The notes beneath the pieces were generated by a model. That model saw only the letters and a program-made list of their open reading frames with translations. It did not search any database and had not been told where the DNA came from. Positions 50,159 to 58,865 of a stretch of DNA of 64,000 bases are shown piece after piece. The position numbers and the translations under genes are program-made. Each line of letters begins with the position of its first letter. The stretch's first letter is position 1. The DNA is from CAXQZM01 sp965229645 (lineage in GTDB: Bacteria > Pseudomonadota > Alphaproteobacteria > UBA7985). The DNA lies in the NCBI GenBank assembly GCA_965229645.1, contig OZ245893.1, positions 2,356,001 to 2,420,000 on the forward strand, in the 5' to 3' direction.

Positions 50159-51130
50159 ATGACACAAACTCACCACCCGAACAACATCTTTGTTGGATGC
50201 GATGTCTCAAAGGCTGACATCGCCGTCTCTATCTTGGATAAGGACAGTGATAGACCCTTAAAGTCTTTCAAGGTTCTCAACTCCAAAACGGGACTTAAGA
50301 AACTCCTCAAAGAGGTCGAAAATCTCGGCCAAATATCCATGTGTGTTTTCGAACCAACAGGTGGATATGAGATCCTACTCGCCGAAACATTGCATGAAGC
50401 GAACTGGTATCTCCATCGCGCCGACACTCGAAAAGCATCTGCCTTCGCCAGGTCGCTCAACCAGGCCAAGACCGATCCCTTGGATGCCTTTGCCTTGGCC
50501 CTCTATGGGCGTGAACGCAAGAACCAGCTTAGACGTTACATACCCTTGAGCGCATTGCAAGTTGAGCTCAAGACTTTGGTAACCTATCGTGGAGACCTTG
50601 TCAAAGAGCAAACAAGATTGAAAAACCGTGCCCAGTGTATCGCGATTACTTCGCTGCAAAAGAAGCACCTTAGCCAGTCACTAAAATCGATCAAGGTTCG
50701 GATCAAAGAGGTTGAGGAAGCCGCTAGAGCTTTAATTAAATCTTGCCCCACCTTGAAGGCAAAATACGATGCTGCCACCAGCTGCCATGGGGTTGGTCCT
50801 GTTAGTGCTTTGGTCATGGTAGCCCTTGTCCCAGAGCTGGGAACGATCAACCGAAAGCAGGTGTCAGCCCTCGTCGGGTTGGTTCCTTATGCCAACCAAA
50901 GTGTCAACCGAGCGGGATATCAAAAAACTGGAAAGGGTCGATCTGTCCCTCGACAAGCCCTCTTCATGGCTGCCTTAGCCGCCTCAAGGACGGGGGTCAC
51001 CAAGGAGCAGTATGAACGCCTCAGAGCCAACGGTAAGAAGCCTATGGTCGCCCTGATTGCGGTCGCCAGGAAGCTCGCTGAACACATCAACGCAAAATGC
51101 AAGATAGTTGTGATGGAGGCGCAAAAATAA
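50159..51130 (+). CDS. IS110-family transposase (DEDD recombinase)
   Basis: A 323-residue IS110 transposase. The N-terminal RuvC-like DEDD domain shows FVGCDVSKADIAVSI (D), CVFEPTGGYE (E) and QAKTDPLDAFALALYG (D, D). A coiled-coil linker follows (KEQTRLKNRAQ to IKEVEEAARALIKS). The C-terminal Tnp domain has a helix-hairpin-helix (SCHGVGPVSALVMVA) and ALVGLVPYANQSVNRAGY, KGRSVPRQALFMAALAA. The length is normal and the frame is intact, so it may be active. A ribosome site (GGAG) precedes the ATG. Elements of this family move by RNA-guided recombination. Confidence 0.93.
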   Translation: MTQTHHPNNIFVGCDVSKADIAVSILDKDSDRPLKSFKVLNSKTGLKKLLKEVENLGQISMCVFEPTGGYEILLAETLHEANWYLHRADTRKASAFARSLNQAKTDPLDAFALALYGRERKNQLRRYIPLSALQVELKTLVTYRGDLVKEQTRLKNRAQCIAITSLQKKHLSQSLKSIKVRIKEVEEAARALIKSCPTLKAKYDAATSCHGVGPVSALVMVALVPELGTINRKQVSALVGLVPYANQSVNRAGYQKTGKGRSVPRQALFMAALAASRTGVTKEQYERLRANGKKPMVALIAVARKLAEHINAKCKIVVMEAQK

Positions 51131-51182
51131 AATGCGCTTACTCGGTAGATGACGTTTTTCTTCTGCGATGTTCCCCCGCTAA

Positions 51183-51312
51183 TACCAACGGCGGGATCCA
51201 TTGACGCGAATCTAATTTCTTTGTGTGATTGACGTGATACGCTGTTTATCATTGGCGAAAAAGTTCCAGGCCTCCACGCATTTTTACGAGTCAAAAGCTA
51301 CCGCCGCTGGTA
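51183..51312 (+). repeat. Type-2 130-bp repeat, right copy
   Basis: It runs from TACCAACGGCGGGATCCATT to CCGCCGCTGGTA, 130 bp, in the same orientation as the copy at 49499. Flanks are TAA and TTA. The two copies differ at scattered bases (for example CAATTGACGCGTATC against CCATTGACGCGAATC), so they are not a fresh duplication. Confidence 0.88.
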
Positions 51313-51320
51313 TTAGAGTC

Positions 51321-51349
51321 AAAAAAGGCCGCAGAATGCGGCCTTTTTC
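51321..51349 (-). terminator. Rho-independent terminator of tuf
   Basis: On the minus strand GGCCGCA-TTC-TGCGGCC forms a 7-bp GC stem followed by TTTTTT. It lies 35 bp beyond the tuf stop codon and ends the rpsL-rpsG-fusA-tuf transcript. Confidence 0.85.
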
Positions 51350-51383
51350 TATGATTGGGTGTAACTTGCCCAGTCGAGCAAAC

Positions 51384-52574
51384 TTACTCCACGATCGTTG
51401 TCACGACGCCCGCGCCGACGGTGCGGCCGCCTTCGCGGATGGCGAAGCGGAGGCCTTCGTCCATGGCGATGGGGGCGATGAGAGCGATGTCCATGGTGAC
51501 ATTGTCCCCTGGCATGACCATTTCGGTTCCTGCCGGCAGGGTCACGTCGCCCGTGATGTCCGTAGTCCGGAAGTAAAATTGGGGGCGATAGCCAGTGAAG
51601 AAGGGGGTTGAGCGCCCGCCTTCGTCCTTGGTTAAGATATAGGCCTCGCCCTTGAACTTGGAGTGGGGCTTAATTTTGCCGACATGAGAGAGGACTTGGC
51701 CGCGCTGGACCTCGTCGCGCGCGGTTCCGCGCAACAGGGCACCGACGTTCTCGCCTGCCTGGCCTTCGTCCAGGATTTTGCGAAACATTTCCACGCCCGT
51801 GACCGTGGTTTTCTGCGTATCCTTGATGCCGACGATTTCCACTTCTTCGCCCGTCTTAATGACGCCGGTTTCAATTTTGCCCGTTACAACCGTTCCGCGT
51901 CCTGAAATTGAGAAGACATCCTCGATCGGCATGAGGAAGGGCTTGTCCGTATCGCGCTCGGGTTCGGGGATGTAGGAATCGCACGCGTCCATCAACTCCA
52001 CGATTTTGTCTTTACCGATGGCATCGTCGCGACCCTCCAGCGCCGCAAGCGCCGAGCCTTTGATGATCGGAATGTCGTCGCCCGGGAATTCGTACTCGGA
52101 CAAGAGTTCACGAACTTCCATTTCCACGAGTTCGAGCAATTCCTCATCATCGACCATATCAACCTTGTTCAGGAATACGACCAGGGCGGGAACGCCGACC
52201 TGACGCGCCAGCAAGATATGTTCGCGCGTTTGCGGCATGGGCCCATCGGCGGCATTGACCACCAGGATCCCGCCGTCCATTTGCGCGGCGCCCGTGATCA
52301 TGTTCTTCACATAGTCCGCGTGGCCAGGGCAATCGACATGCGCATAGTGGCGTACGGGGGTTTCGTATTCCACGTGCGCCGTCGAAATGGTGATGCCACG
52401 GGCCTTTTCCTCGGGCGCCTTGTCGATCTCATCGAAAGCAAAAGCATCTGACCCATTGGCCTCTGCCATCACTTTTGTAATCGCCGCCGTTAGAGTGGTC
52501 TTACCGTGGTCAACGTGGCCAATTGTGCCGACATTGACGTGCGGCTTCTTACGCTCAAACTTTTCCTTAGCCAT
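51384..52574 (-). CDS. tuf: Elongation factor Tu
   Basis: A 396-residue GTPase that brings aminoacyl-tRNA to the ribosome. G1 is GHVDHGKTTL, G2 includes GITISTAHVEY, G3 is DCPGHADY and G4 is NKVDMVD. Domains 2 and 3 follow (GRGTVVTGKIETG, GYRPQFYFRTTDITG). Length and sequence are standard. It is the last gene of the str operon and has its own terminator. The S10 operon genes that often follow in bacteria are absent; mobile elements lie there instead. Confidence 0.98.
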   Translation of the reverse strand: MAKEKFERKKPHVNVGTIGHVDHGKTTLTAAITKVMAEANGSDAFAFDEIDKAPEEKARGITISTAHVEYETPVRHYAHVDCPGHADYVKNMITGAAQMDGGILVVNAADGPMPQTREHILLARQVGVPALVVFLNKVDMVDDEELLELVEMEVRELLSEYEFPGDDIPIIKGSALAALEGRDDAIGKDKIVELMDACDSYIPEPERDTDKPFLMPIEDVFSISGRGTVVTGKIETGVIKTGEEVEIVGIKDTQKTTVTGVEMFRKILDEGQAGENVGALLRGTARDEVQRGQVLSHVGKIKPHSKFKGEAYILTKDEGGRSTPFFTGYRPQFYFRTTDITGDVTLPAGTEMVMPGDNVTMDIALIAPIAMDEGLRFAIREGGRTVGAGVVTTIVE

Positions 52575-52652
52575 ATCCTGTAGCTTTCTTTCTGGTTAGA
52601 TGGGCGCGGCCCTAAGACCTTGCCCGGGGTTTATCAAGGGGGATGGCGGGTT

Positions 52653-54731
52653 TTACCCCGTCATTTTGGACACAACTTCCTCCGCCACGGCCTTGGGCAC
52701 GGGGTCGTAGTGGCTGAATTGCATGACGAACTGCGCCCGGCCCGAAGACATGGAGCGCAAGGTGTTGATATAGCCAAACATGTTGGCCAGCGGCACTAGG
52801 GCCTTGATGATCGTATAGGCGGGCAGGGCTTCCGACCCTTGCACCTGACCCCGGCGTGAGTTGAGGTCGCCAATAATGTCCCCCATATAGTCCTCTGGCG
52901 TCGTTACCTCGACCGACATCATGGGCTCGAGCAGCTGCGGGGCGGCGGTGGGGATCGACTCGCGGAAACAGGCCCGCGCGGCGATTTCGAAGGCCCCAAC
53001 GGAGGAATCCACATCGTGGGTTTGCCCATCGACCAGCGTCACTTTCCAGTCGATCAGCGGGAAGCCCGCAATGGTGCCGTTGTCCGAGGAGTCCCGAAAG
53101 CCCTTTTCCACGCCTGGCACATATTCTTTGGGGACCGACCCGCCGACGATTTTGGATTCAAAGGCAAACCCTTCGCCCTTGTCGTTGGGTTCGATCACCA
53201 CGGAAATCTTGGCGAACTGACCTGACCCACCCGACTGTTTCTTGTGCGTATAGGTGGTTTCGATGCGGCGGGTGATGGACTCGCGGTAGGCGACTTGCGG
53301 CGCGCCGACATTGGCCTCGACATTGAACTCCCGCTTCATCCGGTCCACCAAAATATCGAGGTGCAACTCACCCATGCCTGCAATGATGGTCTGGCCCGAT
53401 TCCTCGTCGGAAGAAACTCGGAACGAGGGATCTTCGGCGGCGAGCTTTTGCAGGGCAATGCCGAGTTTTTCTTGGTCGGCTTTGGTCTTGGGTTCGATGG
53501 CGAGTTCGATGACGGGATCGGGGAAGTTCATGGGGTCCAGGATCACGGGCTTCAAATTGTCCGATAAGGTATGACCCGTAACGGCGTCTTTGAGGCCGAC
53601 GAGGGCGACGATGTCCCCCGTTCCCGCGCTGTCCACGTCCTTCTGCTCAATGGCATGCATTTCGACGATGCGGCCGACGCGTTCCTTCTTGCCCGTGTTG
53701 GTATTGAGGATCGTATCGCCCTTGTTCAAACGGCCCGAATAAACGCGGGTGAAGGTGAGCGTGCCAAATTTGGTCGCCATGAGTTTGAAGGCGAGGGCCG
53801 AAAACGGTGCCTCGTCCGACGGCGCGCGCTCTACCTCCGCCTCTTGGTTCTTGTAGTCGATCCCTTTGACGGGCGGGACATCCAGGGGCGAGGGCAGAAA
53901 GTCGACAACTGCGTCCAGGAGGGTTTGCACGCCTTTGTTTTTGAAGGCGGAGCCCGCCAGCACGGGCGTGAAGGCCGAGGCGATGGTGCCCTTGCGAATG
54001 CAACGCTTCAAGGTGTCCACGTCGGGTTCGTCCCCCTCTAGGTAGGCTTCCATGGCGGCTTCGTCTTGCTCGACGGCCAACTCGACCAACTTCTCGCGGT
54101 ACTCAGCGGCCTGGTCCTGCAAGTCGGCGGGGATCTCCTCCTCCCGGAAGGTCGCGCCCAAGTCTTCGCCGTCCCAAATGATCGCCTTCATTTTTATGAG
54201 GTCCACGACGCCGGCAAATTCGCCTTCAAAGCCAATTTGCAAATTGAGGATCAGCGGCGTTGCGCCCAGGCGGTCCTCAATGGTTTGGGTGGCGCGCAGA
54301 AAATCTGCGCCCATGCGATCAAGCTTGTTGATAAAGCACATGCGCGGGACCCCGTAGCGGTCGGCCTGGCGCCAGACGGTCTCCGACTGCGGCTGGACCC
54401 CCGCGACCCCTTCAAAAACCGCGACCGCACCGTCGAGGACCTTGAGGGAGCGTTCGACCTCAATGGTGAAATCGACGTGGCCTGGCGTGTCGATAATGTT
54501 GATGCGATGGTCTTTCCAGGCGGCGGTTGTCGCCGCCGAGGTAATGGTGATGCCCCGTTCCTGTTCCTGTTCCATCCAGTCCATGGTGGCGTTGCCATCG
54601 TGGACCTCACCGATGTTGTGCGACTTACCTGTGTAGTACAGAATACGTTCGGTCGTTGTGGTTTTCCCCGCGTCGATATGGGCCATAATGCCGATATTGC
54701 GGTAGGTGGCGAGATCATGGGAGCGTGACAT
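52653..54731 (-). CDS. fusA: Elongation factor G
   Basis: A 692-residue translocation GTPase. G1 is AHIDAGKTTTTER, G3 is DTPGHVDF and G4 is NKLDRMGADF. Domain IV with GAPQVAYRESITR and the C-terminal domain (ALVPLANMFGYINTLRSMSSGRAQF) complete the normal layout. It lies between rpsG (44 bp upstream) and tuf (78 bp downstream) in the str operon, all on the minus strand. Confidence 0.98.
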   Translation of the reverse strand: MSRSHDLATYRNIGIMAHIDAGKTTTTERILYYTGKSHNIGEVHDGNATMDWMEQEQERGITITSAATTAAWKDHRINIIDTPGHVDFTIEVERSLKVLDGAVAVFEGVAGVQPQSETVWRQADRYGVPRMCFINKLDRMGADFLRATQTIEDRLGATPLILNLQIGFEGEFAGVVDLIKMKAIIWDGEDLGATFREEEIPADLQDQAAEYREKLVELAVEQDEAAMEAYLEGDEPDVDTLKRCIRKGTIASAFTPVLAGSAFKNKGVQTLLDAVVDFLPSPLDVPPVKGIDYKNQEAEVERAPSDEAPFSALAFKLMATKFGTLTFTRVYSGRLNKGDTILNTNTGKKERVGRIVEMHAIEQKDVDSAGTGDIVALVGLKDAVTGHTLSDNLKPVILDPMNFPDPVIELAIEPKTKADQEKLGIALQKLAAEDPSFRVSSDEESGQTIIAGMGELHLDILVDRMKREFNVEANVGAPQVAYRESITRRIETTYTHKKQSGGSGQFAKISVVIEPNDKGEGFAFESKIVGGSVPKEYVPGVEKGFRDSSDNGTIAGFPLIDWKVTLVDGQTHDVDSSVGAFEIAARACFRESIPTAAPQLLEPMMSVEVTTPEDYMGDIIGDLNSRRGQVQGSEALPAYTIIKALVPLANMFGYINTLRSMSSGRAQFVMQFSHYDPVPKAVAEEVVSKMTG

Positions 54732-54775
54732 ACTTAGCTATCCTCAACTTAAAACGGATCGGGTTGGACCAGCCC

Positions 54776-55246
54776 CTACCAACGGAAGTGCGCGAAGGCC
54801 TTGTTCGCCTCGGCCATTTTGTGCGTATCTTCGCGCTTCTTGATGGCGTTGCCGCGATTTTGCTGGGCGTCCATCAGCTCGTTGGCTAGGCGGTCGACCA
54901 TGGTCGACTCTGATCGCTTGCGGGCGGATTCGATCAGCCAGCGGATGGCCAAAGCCTGGGCGCGGTCGGCGCGGACATCCATGGGCACCTGATAAGTGGC
55001 CCCGCCCACGCGGCGGGAGCGGACTTCGACCTTGGGTTGCACATTTTCCAGGGCTTCGCGAAACACCGTCACGCCGTCGGCGCCCATGCGGCCCGAAATA
55101 CGATCAAAGGCGCCGTACACGATACGCTCTGCAACCGATTTCTTTCCATCGAACATGAGGACGTTCATGAATTTGGTAACAACCATATCGCCGAATTTGG
55201 GATCGGGCAGGACGGAGCGTTTTTCAGCAGCGTGACGACGGGACAT
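54776..55246 (-). CDS. rpsG: 30S ribosomal protein S7
   Basis: A 156-residue S7 that nucleates assembly of the 30S head by binding the 3' domain of 16S rRNA. Standard stretches: MSRRHAAEKRSVLPDPKFGD, VTKFMNVLMFDGKKSVAERI, PKVEVRSRRVGGATYQVPMD and a C-terminal NRGNAIKKREDTHKMAEANKAFAHFRW. It is the second gene of the str operon; the ribosome site AGGAGG lies seven bases before the ATG. Confidence 0.98.
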   Translation of the reverse strand: MSRRHAAEKRSVLPDPKFGDMVVTKFMNVLMFDGKKSVAERIVYGAFDRISGRMGADGVTVFREALENVQPKVEVRSRRVGGATYQVPMDVRADRAQALAIRWLIESARKRSESTMVDRLANELMDAQQNRGNAIKKREDTHKMAEANKAFAHFRW

Positions 55247-55316
55247 GGAGGGACCTCCTAAAAAGGGACGTATCTAAAATGTTGGAGTCGGCGTTCGGGT
55301 ACACCCTACGAGGGGG

Positions 55317-55688
55317 CTATTTGGGACGTTTGGCGCCGTAGTGCGAGCGCCGCTGACGACGGTCCTTCACGCCTTGGGTGTCCAAGGTACCGCGAATGAC
55401 ATGGTAGCGGACCCCTGGCAAATCTTTGACGCGGCCACCGCGAATCATAGCGACGGAGTGTTCCTGAAGGTTGTGACCCTCGCCTGGAATGTAGGCGGTC
55501 ACTTCAAACCCATTGGTCAGGCGGATCCGCGCCACCTTGCGCAAGGCCGAATTGGGTTTCTTCGGCGTCGTGGTATAGACGCGGGTGCAGACGCCGCGCC
55601 GCTGCGGGCACGCCTCCAGGGCGGGGGCTTTGTTAGCGCGGGGCTTGTCTTTGCGACCCTTGCGGATCAGCTGGTTGACTGTGGGCAT
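55317..55688 (-). CDS. rpsL: 30S ribosomal protein S12
   Basis: A 123-residue S12 at the decoding centre. The streptomycin-site region has TPKKPNSALRK with the lysine that confers sensitivity, and the second region PGEGHNLQEHSVAMIRGGRVKDLPGVRYH is complete. It is the first gene of the str operon. Upstream are about 200 bp with no evident feature besides the expected promoter, then repeat R9. Confidence 0.98.
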   Translation of the reverse strand: MPTVNQLIRKGRKDKPRANKAPALEACPQRRGVCTRVYTTTPKKPNSALRKVARIRLTNGFEVTAYIPGEGHNLQEHSVAMIRGGRVKDLPGVRYHVIRGTLDTQGVKDRRQRRSHYGAKRPK

Positions 55689-55896
55689 AGGGATTCCTTC
55701 AAAAATGCCAAGTTCGTCCCAGACCGCAAATAGGCTTTGGGCCCTGACCCCTTAGGCGTGCAACGCAACGGCGGACACCAGGGTCAAAGAGGTTCAAAAA
55801 GCCCACTTGTCAGTGAACGGGATCAAGGCGGCGCCGATCAGGCCCCGCAGACCCGCGCCCTTAGACAAACAGTTGACGGGGGTCAAACAGATTTCA

Positions 55897-56090
55897 TACC
55901 AGCGGCGAATGAGAATGACTCTAAAGATGCTGGTATGAGGGCCGCGACCGCGGCCCCCGTAGCGGCCCCGAGATCAGCGCGAAAGCGCCTCGGGGTATAA
56001 GCGAAGGCCCCGTCGGAGGCGAAACGCGAAGCGTTTCTGCCGTGAGACACAAAACGGCGAAAAAAGTGTCAACTTTTTTCGCCGTTGGTA
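55897..56090 (+). repeat. Dispersed multi-hairpin repeat R9 (194 bp)
   Basis: A plus-oriented short copy from TACCAGCGGCGAATGAGAAT to CGCCGTTGGTA, flanked by TCA (55894-55896) and TAA (56091-56093). The terminal stem has the C-G version (GGCGAAAAAAGT / ACTTTTTTCGCC). It lies between the sdhA 3' end and the rpsL promoter region, where sdhB would be expected. Read from the sdhA side, the stem is followed by TTTTGTG and could end transcription. Confidence 0.9.
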
Positions 56091-56109
56091 TAAGCCTTAG
56101 ATTTACGAT

Positions 56110-57906
56110 TTAATAGACGCGCTTGGCAGGTTCGATATAGGCAACGTCGTTGGACAAGGTGAAGGTATGAACGGGGCGATAGCCGAGCTGTTGAACGCCG
56201 TCTTCGTCAACGTAGGCTAAGGAATGCTTCATCCACTGCTCATCGTCGCGCTCGCTATAGTCTTCGCGGGCATGCGCGCCGCGGGATTCGGTGCGATTGG
56301 CGGCGGAATGGAGCGTTGCCGCCGCTTGAAACAGCAGATTATCCAACTCCAGCGTTTCTATGAGGTCGGAGTTCCAGACCAGGGACTTATCGGCGACATT
56401 GAGATCGCCGCGCTTGGCCCAGGTCTCCTGCATGCGTGCGACGCCGCCGTTCAGACTATCCCCCGTGCGAAACACGGCGCAATCCTCTTGCATGATCACT
56501 TGCATTTCGTGGCGCAGATCGGCGGTTTTGGTCGAGCCGTTCGCGTGGCGGAACTTGTCGAGGCGGTGAAGCGCCAGTTCCGTATGGGCTGGGGTCAAAT
56601 CGCCCTGGCTTGCCCCTGGGATGACCTTGTCAAGGCAGCGTTTGCCCGCCGCCCGGCCAAACACCACCAGATCAAGCAAGGAGTTCGATCCAAGGCGGTT
56701 GGCCCCATGTACGGAAACGCACGCGGCCTCCCCCACCGCCATCAACCCTGGCACGAGGGCATCGGGATCGTCCTTGGTGGGCCGAATCACTTCCCCATGA
56801 TAGTTGGTCGGAATCCCGCCCATGTTGTAGTGGCACGTTGGCAGAACTGGGATGGGGGCTGTCTTGACATCGACCCCAGCGAAGATGCGCGCGGTTTCCG
56901 CGATGCCGGGCAGTTTGTTGTCGATGGTTTCCTCGGGCAACAGGGTCAAATCGAGGTGGATATGGTCCCCCTTGGGGCCGACCCCGCGCCCGTCGCGAAT
57001 TTCGAGGGTCATGGCGCGGGACACGACATCGCGCGAGGCTAAGTCTTTGGCGGCGGGGGCGTGCCGTTCCATGAAGCGCTCGCCTTCTGAATTCCGCAAA
57101 ATTCCGCCTTCGCCGCGCACACCCTCGGTGATCAGGGCCCCCGCGCCGTAGATCCCCGTCGGGTGAAACTGGACGAATTCCATATCTTGCAAGGGCACGC
57201 CCGCGCGCGCCGCCATGCCGCCGCCGTCGCCCGTGCAGGTATGGGCCGCCGTGCAGGAGAAGTAGGCGCGGCCATAACCGCCGGTGGCCAAGACCGTTTG
57301 CTGCGCACGAAAACGATGCAGCGTGCCGTCGTCGAGATTCAGGGCCACAACCCCGCGGCAGGCGCCTTCGCTATCCATCATCAAGTCGATGACAAAGAAC
57401 TCGATATAGAACTCGGCGCGCCGTTTCAGCGATTGCTGGTAAAGGGTATGGAGCATAGCATGGCCCGTGCGGTCGGCGGCGGCGCAAGTGCGCATGGCGG
57501 CCGGACCTTTGCCAAACTGGGTGGTCATGCCCCCGAACGGGCGCTGGTAAATTTCACCGCTTTGCGTGCGCGAAAAGGGCATGCCATAGTGCTCCAGTTC
57601 GATCACCGAGGGTCCCGCTTCGCGCGTCATGTACTCGATGGCGTCTTGATCGCCCAGCCAGTCGGACCCTTTGACCGTATCGTACATGTGCCACTGCCAC
57701 TGATCCTCCCCCATGTTCCCGAGGGAGGCAGCGATGCCACCTTGCGCCGCGACCGTATGGGACCGGGTTGGGAACACTTTGGTGATGTTGGCGGTCTTGA
57801 GGCCCGATTCTGCGAGGCCGAGCGTGGCGCGCAAGCCCGACCCGCCCGCCCCGACGACGACGACATCGTAAGTATGATCGATGAAGGAGTAGGCAGGAGA
57901 GGGCAT
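56110..57906 (-). CDS. sdhA: Succinate dehydrogenase flavoprotein subunit
   Basis: A 598-residue FAD subunit that oxidises succinate to fumarate. The FAD site is VVVVGAGGSGLRATLG, and the covalent flavin His is in RSHTVAAQGGIAASLG. HPTGIYGAGALITEGVRGEGG and the catalytic Arg region TCHYNMGGIPTNYHGE follow. The length is standard. It is the third gene of sdhC-sdhD-sdhA. No sdhB gene follows within the window; repeat R9 and the str operon come next. Confidence 0.97.
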   Translation of the reverse strand: MPSPAYSFIDHTYDVVVVGAGGSGLRATLGLAESGLKTANITKVFPTRSHTVAAQGGIAASLGNMGEDQWQWHMYDTVKGSDWLGDQDAIEYMTREAGPSVIELEHYGMPFSRTQSGEIYQRPFGGMTTQFGKGPAAMRTCAAADRTGHAMLHTLYQQSLKRRAEFYIEFFVIDLMMDSEGACRGVVALNLDDGTLHRFRAQQTVLATGGYGRAYFSCTAAHTCTGDGGGMAARAGVPLQDMEFVQFHPTGIYGAGALITEGVRGEGGILRNSEGERFMERHAPAAKDLASRDVVSRAMTLEIRDGRGVGPKGDHIHLDLTLLPEETIDNKLPGIAETARIFAGVDVKTAPIPVLPTCHYNMGGIPTNYHGEVIRPTKDDPDALVPGLMAVGEAACVSVHGANRLGSNSLLDLVVFGRAAGKRCLDKVIPGASQGDLTPAHTELALHRLDKFRHANGSTKTADLRHEMQVIMQEDCAVFRTGDSLNGGVARMQETWAKRGDLNVADKSLVWNSDLIETLELDNLLFQAAATLHSAANRTESRGAHAREDYSERDDEQWMKHSLAYVDEDGVQQLGYRPVHTFTLSNDVAYIEPAKRVY

Positions 57907-57942
57907 AGGTAAGATCTCGGGATGGGGGGATAGAAGACGTGG

Positions 57943-58329
57943 CTACGAGCCGAAAAAATTGCGCAAAGTCATCAGGATCGCCCCGAGACCAAGGATGGCA
58001 AAGCCGCACCGAACCAGCAGCAGCAACGCCAGCTCTAGGGCGCGATTATGAACATAATCCTCGATCACTTCCGTCAATTCTAAGACATAGTGATAGGACG
58101 CCACTGCGACAAACAGGATCAGCAGCAATGTCGCCCAAAACCCCGACAGGGCGGCTTTGAGGTCCGTAAAGGGCTGGCCAATCAGACCGAGCATCAGACC
58201 CAAAACCAAAAAGGACAGGACAATAGTGGCCGCCCAGGTCAGGCGCTGCATGAACCAGACGTCGGTTCCCGTGCCTGCGGCCCCCAAGCCGCGGGCCTTG
58301 GCCAAGGGGGATTGACGGCGCGCGGTCAT
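57943..58329 (-). CDS. sdhD: Succinate dehydrogenase membrane anchor subunit
   Basis: A 128-residue protein with three membrane helices (WAATIVLSFLVLGLMLGLIG, FWATLLLILFVAVASYHYVLELTEVIEDYV, ALELALLLLVRCGFAILGLGAIL). SYHYVLELTEVIEDYVH matches the anchor's heme/quinone region. The ATG at 58329 overlaps the sdhC stop. It anchors SdhAB in the membrane with SdhC. Confidence 0.9.
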   Translation of the reverse strand: MTARRQSPLAKARGLGAAGTGTDVWFMQRLTWAATIVLSFLVLGLMLGLIGQPFTDLKAALSGFWATLLLILFVAVASYHYVLELTEVIEDYVHNRALELALLLLVRCGFAILGLGAILMTLRNFFGS

Positions 58330-58706
58330 AGGGCGGTCCAAATGTAGGCCCATAGGGCGGCGGTGGCCAGGACGGCAAAGGCGATGACCGCATAAGCGCT
58401 ACGCTCTGCCACGGCCAGGTCAAGACCGCGGCCCGTATCCCAAAACAAGTGCCGCACCCCGTTGGCGCTATGCCACATGAGGGCAAAGGTCCAACCGATC
58501 AGGGCAACCTGACCCAGCGGGGATGTCAGGACCCCTGTGACGCGGTCGTAGGCACCCCCCCCAAAACCCAAGGCGATGAGCCAGAGCGCGAACACGAGGA
58601 CACCCAGGCTCAAGGCCACGGCGCACGCGCGCGTCAGGATTGAGACCAGGGGCAAGAGGGGCAGGCGATAGACCTGCAAATGCGGGGATAGGGGGCGGTC
58701 GGCCAT
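58326..58706 (-). CDS. sdhC: Succinate dehydrogenase cytochrome b556 subunit
   Basis: A 126-residue membrane subunit. The N-terminal RPLSPHLQVYRLPLLPLVSIL is diagnostic, and the heme-ligand His is in LMWHSANGVRHLFWDTG. The usual SILHRxTG motif reads SILTRACA here: the Ser and Arg of the quinone site are kept but the His is not. The start at 58706 has GGAGACGAT upstream. It is the first gene of sdhCDA. Confidence 0.92.
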   Translation of the reverse strand: MADRPLSPHLQVYRLPLLPLVSILTRACAVALSLGVLVFALWLIALGFGGGAYDRVTGVLTSPLGQVALIGWTFALMWHSANGVRHLFWDTGRGLDLAVAERSAYAVIAFAVLATAALWAYIWTAL

Positions 58707-58865
58707 AGATCGTCTCCAGGGCAAGTGCGTGTTAGGGTCGCGCGTCGGCGGGATCTCTTAGCGCCTTTGCGGGCCGAAGCGGGAGTCTTAGGCGGGGATA
58801 AGACCTTTGCGAACCTCCCAGCGGCGCGCATGGCCCTTCCGTGCCGACCAGCGAGCGTACCACGG

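Larger units (their letters stand above)
49629..51182 (+). mobile_element. IS110-family element between two type-2 repeats
   Basis: Taken as the sequence between the two 130-bp repeats: a long leader, the transposase gene and a short 3' end. IS110 elements lack terminal inverted repeats and target duplications, so the exact ends cannot be seen. Whether the flanking repeats were the target or came later is open. Confidence 0.55.

Noticed and set aside
49607..50176. 189-residue minus-strand ORF across the IS110 leader
   Set aside because: It runs through the left edge of the transposase gene, the palindrome and the repeat end, shows no domain, and its composition looks like translated non-coding DNA.
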